The position numbers were made by a program, and so were the translations under genes. Of a stretch of DNA of 64,000 nt, positions 16,171 through 24,332 are shown in pieces. Source of the stretch: Collinsella aerofaciens (GTDB lineage Bacteria > Actinomycetota > Coriobacteriia > Coriobacteriales > Coriobacteriaceae); NCBI RefSeq assembly GCF_015546965.1, contig NZ_JADMUF010000008.1, positions 1 through 64,000 of the forward strand, written 5' to 3'. Within the stretch, counting starts at the first letter, position 1; the number at the start of each line of letters is the position of its first letter. The notes below the pieces were generated by a model. It saw only the letters and a list, made by a program, of their open reading frames with translations, did no database searches and was not told where the DNA came from.

Positions 16171-16884
16171 CTAGCCGCCCAGGTAAGCCTTGCGGACGTT
16201 GTCGTCGTGCAGGAGCTCTTGGCCGGTGCCGGTCATGGTGATCTTGCCGGTCTCGAGCACGTAACCGCGTGTGGCGATGGAAAGCGCCATCTGCGCGTTT
16301 TGCTCGACCAGAAGCACCGTGGTGCCGGCCTTGTGCAGGTCCTCGACAATCTGGAAGATCTGTTCGATCAGAATCGGCGCCAGACCCATGGAAGGTTCGT
16401 CGAGCATAAGCAGTTTGGGGTTACTCATAAGGGCGCGCCCCATAACGAGCATCTGCTGCTCGCCGCCTGAAAGGGTGCCGGCGACCTGGCGACGACGTTC
16501 CTTCAGGCGCGGGAACTGCTCGTAGACGCGCTCCAGGCCCGGAGCCACCGTGGACTTGGGCTGCGTATAGGCGCCCATCTCCAGGTTCTCCTCAACCGTC
16601 ATCTGCAAAAAGGCGCGACGACCCTCGGGAACCTGAGCCAGGCCCTTACCAACCAGCTTATCAGCGGGCGTATGGGTAATGTCCTCGCCCATAAACTTGA
16701 TGGAGCCGGTCTTGGAGCGCAGCAGGCCCGAGACGGTCTTGAGCGTTGTGGACTTGCCGGCACCGTTGGCACCAATCAAGGCCACGATCTCGCCCTCGTT
16801 AACGTTAAAGGAGATGTCCTTGATGGCGTGGATGGCGCCGTACCAGACGTTGATGTTGTAGACGGAAAGCATCGGCTCTGCCAT
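16171..16884 (-). CDS. livF: branched-chain amino-acid ABC transporter, ATPase LivF
   Basis: The 237-residue ATPase has Walker A GANGAGKST (residues 38-46), signature LSGGEQQ (~138), Walker B LLMLDEPSMGLAP and the LivF-typical PEGRRAFLQMTVEENL. It pairs with LivG to drive uptake of leucine, isoleucine and valine or related amino acids through LivHM. Its ATG directly follows the livG stop codon, so translation is coupled. It is the last gene of the transporter operon. Confidence 0.95.
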   Translation of the reverse strand: MAEPMLSVYNINVWYGAIHAIKDISFNVNEGEIVALIGANGAGKSTTLKTVSGLLRSKTGSIKFMGEDITHTPADKLVGKGLAQVPEGRRAFLQMTVEENLEMGAYTQPKSTVAPGLERVYEQFPRLKERRRQVAGTLSGGEQQMLVMGRALMSNPKLLMLDEPSMGLAPILIEQIFQIVEDLHKAGTTVLLVEQNAQMALSIATRGYVLETGKITMTGTGQELLHDDNVRKAYLGG

Positions 16885-17745
16885 TTAGTTCTCCCCCTTA
16901 TCCTGCTTACCCAGATACGCCTCGATAACGGCGTCGTTGTTCTGGATTTCCTCTGCCGTGCCCTTGGCGATAACCTTGCCAAAGTTAAGCACGCAGATGC
17001 CCTCGCAGATGTTCATGACGAGCGACATATCATGCTCGATAAGCATGATGGCGATGCCGAAGGTGTCGCGAATCTTGACGATGTTCGCCATGAGCTCTGC
17101 GGTCTCGGACGGGTTCATGCCGGCGGCAGGCTCGTCGAGCAGCAGCAGCTTGGGGTTGGTGGCAAGCGCGCGGACGATTTCCAGACGACGCTGGGCGCCG
17201 TAAGGAAGCGAGCCGGCCTGCTCGTTTGCCAGGTGCTCCATGTCAAAGATGGACAGCAGCTCCATGGCGCGCTCGTGGGCGGCCTTCTCGTGCTTCCAAT
17301 ACGTCGGCAGGCGCAGCACGCCCTCAAAGCCGGAGTAGCGCTCCTGGTTGTGCAGGCCGACCTTAACGTTGTCCTCCACCGTCATGGTGTTGAACAGGCG
17401 AATGTTCTGGAACGTACGGGCAATACCCATGCGGTTGACCTGGTAGACCGACTTGCCCGAGGTGTCCTCACCATCGAGCAGGATGGTGCCGTGCGTAGGC
17501 TGGTACACCTTGGTGAGCAGGTTGAAGACCGTGGTCTTGCCGGCACCGTTGGGGCCGATGAGACCGGCGATCTCAGTCTTGCCGATGGTCAGGCTAAAGT
17601 CATCGACTGCCTTAAGGCCGCCGAATTCAATGCCCAGGTGGATGCACTCGAGCGCCGGGCGCTGGCCCAGGTCGCGGTCGGGAACGATGGCGCCAGAAGG
17701 ATACGGGACCATCTTGCCCTTGTTGAACTCAAACTTACTGGGCAT
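16885..17745 (-). CDS. livG: branched-chain amino-acid ABC transporter, ATPase LivG
   Basis: The 286-residue ATPase has Walker A GPNGAGKT (about residues 64-71), the LivG loop RTFQNIRLFNTMTVEDNV and Walker B LLLLDEPAAGMNPSE. An N-terminal extension of about 35 residues precedes the ABC domain and is longer than usual. The start at 17745 has GGAGGTG nine bases upstream and overlaps the end of livM by 11 bases. It forms the nucleotide-binding pair with LivF. Confidence 0.94.
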   Translation of the reverse strand: MPSKFEFNKGKMVPYPSGAIVPDRDLGQRPALECIHLGIEFGGLKAVDDFSLTIGKTEIAGLIGPNGAGKTTVFNLLTKVYQPTHGTILLDGEDTSGKSVYQVNRMGIARTFQNIRLFNTMTVEDNVKVGLHNQERYSGFEGVLRLPTYWKHEKAAHERAMELLSIFDMEHLANEQAGSLPYGAQRRLEIVRALATNPKLLLLDEPAAGMNPSETAELMANIVKIRDTFGIAIMLIEHDMSLVMNICEGICVLNFGKVIAKGTAEEIQNNDAVIEAYLGKQDKGEN

Positions 17746-18814
17746 CGGCTGCCACCTCCTTCTTGGAAGCAAAGCGGTCCTTAATGCGTGCGAAGAACGC
17801 CTTGAGCTGTGGGTTGTTGGTAAAGACCATGACCAGAATCAATACGATGGCGTAGATGAGCATGCGGTAGTCCGAGAACTGACGGAGCAGCTCGGGGAGC
17901 ACCGTGAGCAGCGCCGCGGCGATAACGGAGCCGCGCATGTTGCCCAGGCCGCCCAGGACCACGAACACCAGAATGAGGATGGACGTATTGAAGTCGAACT
18001 TAGTAGCGGAAAGCTGCGAGAAGTTACCGCCGAACAGAGCTCCGGCAGCACCGGCGAGGGCAGCGGAAACCACGAAGGCGATCATGCGGTACTGGGTGAC
18101 GGAGATGCCCACAGACTCGGCAGCGATCTTGTTGTCGCGCACGGCAATAATGGCACGACCGGTACGGCTGCGAACCAGGTTGAGCACAATCACGAGCGCG
18201 ACCATAACCAGGATTGCGCCGGCAAGGAAGGTCGAATAGGTCGACACGCCCGATGCGCCCTGCGCGCCCTTGATGATGGCGGTGCCGTCCTCGAGCAGGT
18301 GCAGGTCGTCGATCGTGGAGTTACCCGTGATGTTAAAGATCACATGCAGGCCGCGGGAATCGACGCCCACAATGAGACAGGTGACGACCTCTTTGATAAT
18401 CTCGCCAAAAGCGAGGGTCACGATGGCCAGATAGTCGCCGCTCAGGCGCAGGACCGGAATACCGATCAAGAAGCCCAAGATGGCAGCGGCGATAGCGCCG
18501 ACCACAATGCTGATGATCAGACGCATCGGATCGGACGGAACGGTGCTCTCCAGCGCGACGGCAGTGACGATGCCCATATAGGCACCGACGCTCATAAAGC
18601 CCGCGTGGCCCAGCGACAAGTCGCCCGCGATGCCGACGACAAGGTTAAGGGAGATGGCCATGACGATATAGGCCGTGATGGGAACCAACTGACCGGCGAT
18701 CATGCGCGGGATCATGTGGTTGGACTGCATAAAGAACACGATGGCGAACGCCACAACGCACATGGCGTACGTGACAAAGTCGTGACGCGTCTGCCTGTCT
18801 TTAAGAAACTTCAT
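17735..18814 (-). CDS. livM: branched-chain amino-acid ABC transporter, permease LivM
   Basis: The 359-residue permease has about eight to ten membrane spans and the LivM blocks SLNLVVGIAGDLSLGHAGFM, GDYLAIVTLAFGEI and VGISVTQYRMIAFVVSAALAG, followed by GALFGG. It forms the membrane channel with LivH. A GTG at 18823, touching the livH stop, could be used. The ATG at 18814 has AGGTGAG before it and is chosen. Confidence 0.93.
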   Translation of the reverse strand: MKFLKDRQTRHDFVTYAMCVVAFAIVFFMQSNHMIPRMIAGQLVPITAYIVMAISLNLVVGIAGDLSLGHAGFMSVGAYMGIVTAVALESTVPSDPMRLIISIVVGAIAAAILGFLIGIPVLRLSGDYLAIVTLAFGEIIKEVVTCLIVGVDSRGLHVIFNITGNSTIDDLHLLEDGTAIIKGAQGASGVSTYSTFLAGAILVMVALVIVLNLVRSRTGRAIIAVRDNKIAAESVGISVTQYRMIAFVVSAALAGAAGALFGGNFSQLSATKFDFNTSILILVFVVLGGLGNMRGSVIAAALLTVLPELLRQFSDYRMLIYAIVLILVMVFTNNPQLKAFFARIKDRFASKKEVAADAQ

Positions 18815-18823
18815 AACGCTCAC

Positions 18824-19705
18824 CTACACCTTCTCGGGGACGTACTTGCCCAAGAGGCCGGCAGGCTTGACGAGCAGGACGATGATCAAAACACCAAAGA
18901 CGATGGAGTTGGCAAGGCTCGTGGAAATGTAAGCCTGCGCCATCGCCTCGATGATGCCGATGAGAATACCACCGACAAAGGCACCGGGGATGGAACCAAT
19001 GCCGCCGAAAACGGCAGCGTCGAAGGCCTTGATGCCAGGCATGGCGCCCGTGGTGGGCTGCAACACCGGCGAGTAGGAGCACAGGAGCACGCCGGCGATG
19101 GCGGCAAGGGCGGAGCCGATGGCGAACGTCATCGAGATGGTGCGGTTGACGTTGATGCCCATGAGCTGAGCGGCGGCCTTGTCCTCGGACACAGCGCGCA
19201 TGGCCTTGCCCATCTTGGTCTTACCTGTAAAGAACATCAGGCCGGCCATGATAACCAGGCAGGCGACGATGGTGACAAGCGAGACGGCGCTTACGTTAAA
19301 CTTGGCCAAGAACTCCGGCACCGGGAAGGTGACGAGCGAAGTGAAGTTCTTGGGCGTGGCGCCCCACAGAAGCTGCGCGGCGTTCTGCAGGAAGTAAGAC
19401 ACGCCGATGGCCGTGATCAGAACGGCCAGCGGGCCTGCTTGGCGCAGCGGCTTATAGGCCAGACCCTCAATGAGAACACCGAGAACCGTGCAGACCACAC
19501 AAGAGAGAACTACAGATGCCCAGCCCGGGAGGCCGAGATACGACGTGGCGCAGAACGAGACATAGGCACCGACCATGATGACATCGCCGTGAGCGAAGTT
19601 GAGCATCTTGGCGATACCGTAGACCATGGTGTAGCCCAACGCGATGATGGCGTAGACGCTGCCCATGGACAGGCCGTTGACCAGGTATTGGATAAAGACC
19701 GTCAT
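18824..19705 (-). CDS. livH: branched-chain amino-acid ABC transporter, permease LivH
   Basis: The 293-residue permease carries the LivH hallmarks NGLSMGSVYAIIALGYTMVYGI, LNFAHGDVIMVGAY, FGGIGSIPGAFVGG and LANSIVFGVLIIVLLVKPAGLLG. The frame is open to 19798, but ATG at 19705 has GGGGG nine bases before and gives the normal family length. It is separated from the upstream binding-protein gene by hairpins, which may set the permease at lower levels than the binding protein. Confidence 0.95.
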   Translation of the reverse strand: MTVFIQYLVNGLSMGSVYAIIALGYTMVYGIAKMLNFAHGDVIMVGAYVSFCATSYLGLPGWASVVLSCVVCTVLGVLIEGLAYKPLRQAGPLAVLITAIGVSYFLQNAAQLLWGATPKNFTSLVTFPVPEFLAKFNVSAVSLVTIVACLVIMAGLMFFTGKTKMGKAMRAVSEDKAAAQLMGINVNRTISMTFAIGSALAAIAGVLLCSYSPVLQPTTGAMPGIKAFDAAVFGGIGSIPGAFVGGILIGIIEAMAQAYISTSLANSIVFGVLIIVLLVKPAGLLGKYVPEKV

Positions 19706-19781
19706 GTTCCACATCCCCCTTTCGAATAGGTTTCCAGTTAATGTATGAAACAGGGACGTTACACTGTCCCTAGATACCAAG

Positions 19782-19813
19782 CAAGCAGGGAAGGCCAAAA
19801 CCTCCCCTGCTTG
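19782..19813 (-). terminator. intercistronic hairpin between the binding protein and livH
   Basis: CAAGCAGGG pairs with CCCTGCTTG across a 14-base loop. A smaller GGGAC/GTCCC hairpin lies at about 19752-19770. There is no T run. It probably protects the binding-protein mRNA or partly terminates. Confidence 0.5.
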
Positions 19814-19844
19814 GGATCAAAACCGCTCTATGTAAGGCGGCCAA

Positions 19845-21032
19845 TTAGGCCTGTACGTACTTGCCGTCGGTGATGACGTACGCCGTGGGCTCCTTCTGGA
19901 CCTGGCCCTTATCGTTCCAGGTGAGCTTGCCGGTCAGACCGTCAACGGTAATCTTGAGCATAGCCTTGGACAGCTTCTCGGCGACCTCGGTCGGGTCGGC
20001 GTCGGCACCAAGACCGGCCTCCTTGACGGCCTCGGCCACCGCGTGCACGCCGTCGTAGGCGTCGGCGGCAAACTGGTCGGGAGTATCGCCGTACTTATCC
20101 TTGTAGGCGTTGACGAAGTCGGCGTTCTTCTCGTCGTCGGCGGAGAACGGGGTCATGAGCAGCAGACCCTCGGCAAGAGAGGTGTCGAAGCCCTCAACGC
20201 CCAAGATGCCGTCCATGCCGTCGCAGCCCATCATCTTGACGTCGTAGCCCATGTCCTTGGCGTTCTTGAGCAGGACGGACGCCGGCGTGTAGTAGATCGG
20301 CGCAAAGATCATGGTGGCGCCGGCCTGCTTGGCCTTGGTCAGCTGGTTGGTAAAGCTCGTGGCGGAGTCGTCCTTAAAGGTCTCCTCGTCGACAATCTCG
20401 AGCTTGGACTCGGCGGCCTGGGCCTTAAAGGAATCTGCGATGCCCGAAGAATAGGCGTCGCCAGAGTTATAGAACAGCACGAACTTCTCGTCCGCATACT
20501 TCTGCGCCAGGAACTTGGCAGCGTTGACACCCTGGTTGGGGTCGGTGAAGCAAACCTGGAAGACGCAATCCTTGCCGTCGGTGACGTCCTCGGAGGACGC
20601 GGACGGGGTGATCATGAACGTCTTGGGGTCGTTACCGCACTCTGCGGCAACGGCAACCGACGCACCCGTGGTGGTCGGGCCGACGAGGGCCTGCATGCCC
20701 CAGTCGAGCAGGGTGTTGAAGGCGTTGACGGCCTTCTCGCCATCGGCCTGGTCATCCTCGGCCTTGCTGGCAAGCGGCAGCTCCTTGGTCGAGAAATCCT
20801 TGCAGCCAAGCTCGACGCCCTGGGTAACGGACTTGCCGTAGGACGCGTTGGCGCCGGTCAGCGGTCCGATGGTGCCGATCTTAAAGGAACCGTCGGCCGA
20901 CGCGGAACCGCTGTCGCCGCCGTTGGAGGAGCAGCCAGCTAGAATGGACATCGCCCCCAGACCTGCTGCGCTCGCGATAACGCTCCTGCGATTCATAACA
21001 GGGTTCAATGACTTACCGGTGAGGCTCGACAT
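19845..21032 (-). CDS. livJ: branched-chain amino-acid binding lipoprotein (first of two)
   Basis: The 395-residue periplasmic-binding-type lipoprotein has a lipobox LAGC near residue 34 (SILAGCSSNGG). It also has Leu/Ile/Val-binding marks KIGTIGPLTGANASYG, LVGPTTTGASVAVA, MITPSASSEDVT and FAADAYDGVHAVAEA. It would capture the amino acid outside the membrane and deliver it to LivHM. The start has GAGGAG seven bases upstream. It is a close paralogue of the next gene upstream in the operon. Confidence 0.94.
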   Translation of the reverse strand: MSSLTGKSLNPVMNRRSVIASAAGLGAMSILAGCSSNGGDSGSASADGSFKIGTIGPLTGANASYGKSVTQGVELGCKDFSTKELPLASKAEDDQADGEKAVNAFNTLLDWGMQALVGPTTTGASVAVAAECGNDPKTFMITPSASSEDVTDGKDCVFQVCFTDPNQGVNAAKFLAQKYADEKFVLFYNSGDAYSSGIADSFKAQAAESKLEIVDEETFKDDSATSFTNQLTKAKQAGATMIFAPIYYTPASVLLKNAKDMGYDVKMMGCDGMDGILGVEGFDTSLAEGLLLMTPFSADDEKNADFVNAYKDKYGDTPDQFAADAYDGVHAVAEAVKEAGLGADADPTEVAEKLSKAMLKITVDGLTGKLTWNDKGQVQKEPTAYVITDGKYVQA

Positions 21033-21268
21033 GCGGCTCTCCTCTCAAATCTCGTCGGGTTTCGGTTACCCGACAGGCCATCCTTCGCCGTGTTCGGCGT
21101 TCGCAAAATAGTAGACGCTTTAGTTGAGAAAAGTGGCGATTATTTCAACTTTTCTTTTGTTTTGTCCATTTATCCATATTTGTGCGTATTCCTATCGGTT
21201 TATGCAGTTTAGCCACTTTATTGTGTGAAAGTAATGTTTCTGTTCTGTTACAAGCGCCCTTGCCCTGA

Positions 21269-21296
21269 ATAAAACGACCCCACCGGTCTCGTTATA
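21269..21296 (-). terminator. weak terminator after the second binding protein
   Basis: On the minus strand GACC-GGTGG-GGTC is followed by GTTTTATT, just after the stop codon. The stem is short. It could split the two binding-protein genes. Confidence 0.4.
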
Positions 21297-21301
21297 TGCA
21301 C

Positions 21302-22468
21302 TTAGGCGGAGATGTACTTGCCGTCCTGGATCACATAGGCCGTGGCGGGCTTTTCGACCTGACCCTCGTCGTTCCACGTGAGCTCGCCCGTCAGGCCCTC
21401 GATCTTGATCTTGCGCATGGCCTTGGCAAGATCGTCGGCAATTTCGGCACCATCGACCGAAATGTCAATCCCCGCCTTATCGATAGCCTCGACGATGGCG
21501 TGGACGCAATCGTAAGCGTCGGCGGCAAACTGGTTGGGCGTCTCGTCGTAGGCATCCTTATAGGCCTTGACGAAGTCGGCATTCTTCTCATCGTCAGCCG
21601 AAAACGGGGTCATGAGCAGTACGCCCTCGGCAAGAGAGGTATCGAAGCCTTCCACAGAGAGCAGGCCGTCCATGCCATCGGTACCCATGAGGGTCATGTC
21701 GTAGCCCATGTCCTTGGCGTTCTTGAGCAAAACGGACGCCGGCGTGTAGTAGATCGGCGCAAAGACGAGCGTGGCGCCGGCCTCCTTGGCCTTGGTGAGC
21801 TGGTTGGTAAAGCTCGTGGAAGAGTCGTCCTTAAAGGTCTCGGTATCGACGATGTCGAGCTTTGAGGCCTTGGCCTGCTCGGCAAAAGCGTCGGCAACGC
21901 CCGAGCTATACGTATCGCCGGAGTTGTAGAACAGGGCGATCTTGGCATCCGCGTACTTCTCGGCCAAGAACTTTGCGGCGCTGGCGCCCATGGTGGGATC
22001 GGTGAAGCAAACCTGGAAAACCGTGGTCTTGTCCTTGGTGACGTCGAGAGACGAGGCCGAGGGCGTGACCATGAGCATATCGTCGGCAATCTCGCCCGAG
22101 ACGGCGACGGCGGCACCAGTCGTGACGGGGCCGACGAGCGCCTGCATGCCCCAGTCGCACAGGGTATTGAAGGCGTTGATGGCCTTCTCGCCGTCAGCGA
22201 CGTCGTCCTCGGACTTAAGCGAGAGCTTGAGGTCCTTGGTCGAGAAATCCTTGGCGGCGAGCTTGGCACCCTTCTCGGCCGAAACGCCATAGGTTGCCGC
22301 GGCGCCGGTCAGAGGGCCGATGACACCGATCTTGAATGCGCCGTCTTCATCGGCGGAGCCGCCGTCCGCGCCGTCCGAAGAGCAACCGGCGAGCGCGACG
22401 GTGCTTCCGAGCGCCGCGGCTCCGGCAAGGAAACTCCTGCGGTTAAGTACGTTGTTGATGCTAAACAT
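21302..22468 (-). CDS. livJ: branched-chain amino-acid binding lipoprotein (second of two)
   Basis: The 388-residue lipoprotein has a lipobox ALAGCSSDG and the same domains as the downstream paralogue. Long identical blocks include SFTNQLTKAK, FAPIYYTPASVLLKNAKDMG and LLMTPFSADDEKNADFV. The loop regions near the ligand pocket differ (for example YGVSAEKGAKLAAKDFS). The frame opens at 22534, but ATG at 22468 has GGGGGA before it and gives a normal signal peptide. It probably broadens substrate range, feeding the same LivHMGF. Confidence 0.94.
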   Translation of the reverse strand: MFSINNVLNRRSFLAGAAALGSTVALAGCSSDGADGGSADEDGAFKIGVIGPLTGAAATYGVSAEKGAKLAAKDFSTKDLKLSLKSEDDVADGEKAINAFNTLCDWGMQALVGPVTTGAAVAVSGEIADDMLMVTPSASSLDVTKDKTTVFQVCFTDPTMGASAAKFLAEKYADAKIALFYNSGDTYSSGVADAFAEQAKASKLDIVDTETFKDDSSTSFTNQLTKAKEAGATLVFAPIYYTPASVLLKNAKDMGYDMTLMGTDGMDGLLSVEGFDTSLAEGVLLMTPFSADDEKNADFVKAYKDAYDETPNQFAADAYDCVHAIVEAIDKAGIDISVDGAEIADDLAKAMRKIKIEGLTGELTWNDEGQVEKPATAYVIQDGKYISA

Positions 22469-22718
22469 GGTGTCCCCCTTTTCGCTAGCCGCGATGCGGC
22501 CGTCTTGCGGTACAGGGCAAACCTTATGGTGCAAACGTTGACAGTTTGTTACGGAAGTTCGTTTGTAGCGAGCATGTTTCCAATGTTTCCGCAGCGTTTC
22601 GGGGGTGCCGTTTTGTGCGACTCCTGTTGCCTGGCGAGCACGCGCCCTCGGTTCACGCTAGAATGCACTCAACCTTTAAGTGGTTAATCCATCCATAAGA
22701 TGCACGAAGGAGCTATCT

Positions 22719-24062
22719 ATGAGCGAACCCATGCGCACCGTGAACGTCGGTCTGATCGGTCTGGGAACCGTCGGCGGCGGCGTGGCCCGTCTGATCAAGA
22801 GCCACCACGATGAGTACCTGGCAGCCTACGGCATCGACCTTAAGCTGACCCGCGCCTGCGCGCTTGCTTGGGAGCAGGCCGAGGCGGCAGGCATTGAGCG
22901 CGAGGCCTTTACGAGTGACTGGCACGACGTCGTCACCGACCCCGCCGTCGACATCGTCGTCGAGCTGATCGGCGGCGAGCATCCCGCAACCGAGATATTC
23001 ACCACCGCCTTCGAGAACGGCAAGCACGTCGTCTCTGCCAACAAGGCCCTGCTGGGCCGTCACGTCGAGACGCTTGCCGAGAAGGCGCGCGCGTGCGGCG
23101 TACAGATTAAGTGCGAGGCCAGTTGCGGCGGCGGCATCCCCATTGTGAGCACGCTCGAGCACGACCTGGTGGGCAACAAGATCCTGACCATCGCCGGTAT
23201 CCTTAACGGCACCACCAACTACATCCTGTCGCGCATGGACGCCGAGGGCGCCGATTACGCTGACGTGCTCGCCGACGCCCAGGCAAAGGGCTATGCCGAG
23301 GCCGACCCGTCCGCCGACGTCGACGGCTTCGACGCCGCCAGCAAGACGGCAATCCTCGCTTCCATCGGCTTTGGCACCCGCGTGACCACCGACGATGTCT
23401 ACCAGCAAGGTATCCGTACCATCGGCGCCGAAGACATTGCCCAGGCCCGCGAGCTCGGCTACACCATCAAGCTGCTGGGCATCGCACGCAACACCGACGC
23501 TGGCGTCGACGTCCGCGTGCATCCCACGCTGATCCCCGCCGACCACATGCTTGCCAAGGTCAACGGCGCCATGAACGCCGTCTACGTGGTAGGCGACGCC
23601 GTGGGCGAGACCATGTTCTACGGTGCCGGCGCAGGCTCCTTCCCCACCGCGAGCGCCGTCGTGGGCGATATCCTGTCGCTCTCCGAGCAGATCAGCCGCG
23701 GCGTGGCTCCGCTGCCCGAGATTGAGCCCTATGGTCACAACCTCGCCTTTAAGCCCATGGACGAGCTCCAGACCAAGTACTATGTGCGCCTGAAAGTCGC
23801 CGACCGCGTGGGCGCCCTGTCCGAGACGGTCGACATCTTTGCCAAGCACAACATCTCGATCTCGCTCATCAACCAGGTCGAGGACGGCAAGTCGGGCGTC
23901 AGCGATGCCTGCTCGGTCATCTTCCTGACGCACCGCGCGCTCGAGAAGGACGTCCAGGCTGCCGCCGCCGAGCTTGCCAGCGTCGACTGCGTGGCCGAGG
24001 TCGCCAACGTCCTGCGCATCGAGGACGTCGAGGCATGGACCGAAGGCGTCATGGCCAACTAG
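22719..24062 (+). CDS. hom: homoserine dehydrogenase
   Basis: The 447-residue enzyme reduces aspartate semialdehyde to homoserine for threonine and methionine synthesis. It has the NAD(P) motif GLIGLGTVGGGVARL, the catalytic region SANKALLG...CEASCGGGIPIV and GILNGTTNYILSRM, and a C-terminal ACT domain (RLKVADRVGALSETVDIFAKH) for threonine feedback. A GGAG site six bases before the ATG at 22719 sets the start. It stands alone and ends at a strong terminator. Confidence 0.96.
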   Translation: MSEPMRTVNVGLIGLGTVGGGVARLIKSHHDEYLAAYGIDLKLTRACALAWEQAEAAGIEREAFTSDWHDVVTDPAVDIVVELIGGEHPATEIFTTAFENGKHVVSANKALLGRHVETLAEKARACGVQIKCEASCGGGIPIVSTLEHDLVGNKILTIAGILNGTTNYILSRMDAEGADYADVLADAQAKGYAEADPSADVDGFDAASKTAILASIGFGTRVTTDDVYQQGIRTIGAEDIAQARELGYTIKLLGIARNTDAGVDVRVHPTLIPADHMLAKVNGAMNAVYVVGDAVGETMFYGAGAGSFPTASAVVGDILSLSEQISRGVAPLPEIEPYGHNLAFKPMDELQTKYYVRLKVADRVGALSETVDIFAKHNISISLINQVEDGKSGVSDACSVIFLTHRALEKDVQAAAAELASVDCVAEVANVLRIEDVEAWTEGVMAN

Positions 24063-24097
24063 TCCACTACTTCGAACCTCAACGAAGCTCAACGCAA

Positions 24098-24141
24098 AAG
24101 GCGCGCTGCCTGCATCAACCACAGGCAGCGCGCCTTCTTCT
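24098..24141 (+). terminator. terminator of hom
   Basis: AAGGCGCGCTGCCTG pairs with CAGGCAGCGCGCCTT across a nine-base loop and is followed by CTTCTGTTT. It begins 35 bases after the stop codon. Confidence 0.85.
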
Positions 24142-24148
24142 GTTTGCA

Positions 24149-24324
24149 GGGGAAGCTGCGTCCCGGTATTTCAGCTCAGAACGGGGCGAAGCTTCCCTCA
24201 GGGCCTTTTTCGGAAACTATGTCCCATTCTGGGCGCGAATTCTGGGACACGCTTTCCGCAACGGGCCTCTCGCGGAAAGCACGTCCCACTCTGGACGCCA
24301 ATTCCGGGACGCATTTTCCGCGGC
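24149..24324. repeat. three tandem imperfect palindromic repeats (~52-62 bases each)
   Basis: Two 62-base units (24201-24262 and 24263-24324) are about 75% alike, and a more diverged third lies at 24149-24200. Each unit is an imperfect palindrome built from GGAAA...GTCCCA and TGGGAC...TTTCC halves around a GAATTC-like or CAATTC centre. Short frames run through it but have no start with a ribosome site. It fills the gap between the convergent hom and antiporter genes. Confidence 0.75.
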
Positions 24325-24332
24325 GGCGTTGG

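Noticed and set aside
17453-19729. 758-codon open frame antisense to livG-livM-livH
   Set aside because: It lies fully opposite three clear transporter genes. The composition is Asp/His/Gly-rich as expected for antisense of hydrophobic genes, and there is no ribosome site or family match.
22538-22567. TTGACA followed 18 bases on by TTTGTA upstream of hom
   Set aside because: The -35 is perfect but the -10 is poor and the leader would be long. A TAGAAT near 22660 is an equal candidate. Neither is strong enough to list.
22713-24122. 469-codon open frame antisense to hom
   Set aside because: Mirror of the codon pattern of a high-GC gene. hom on the other strand is certain.
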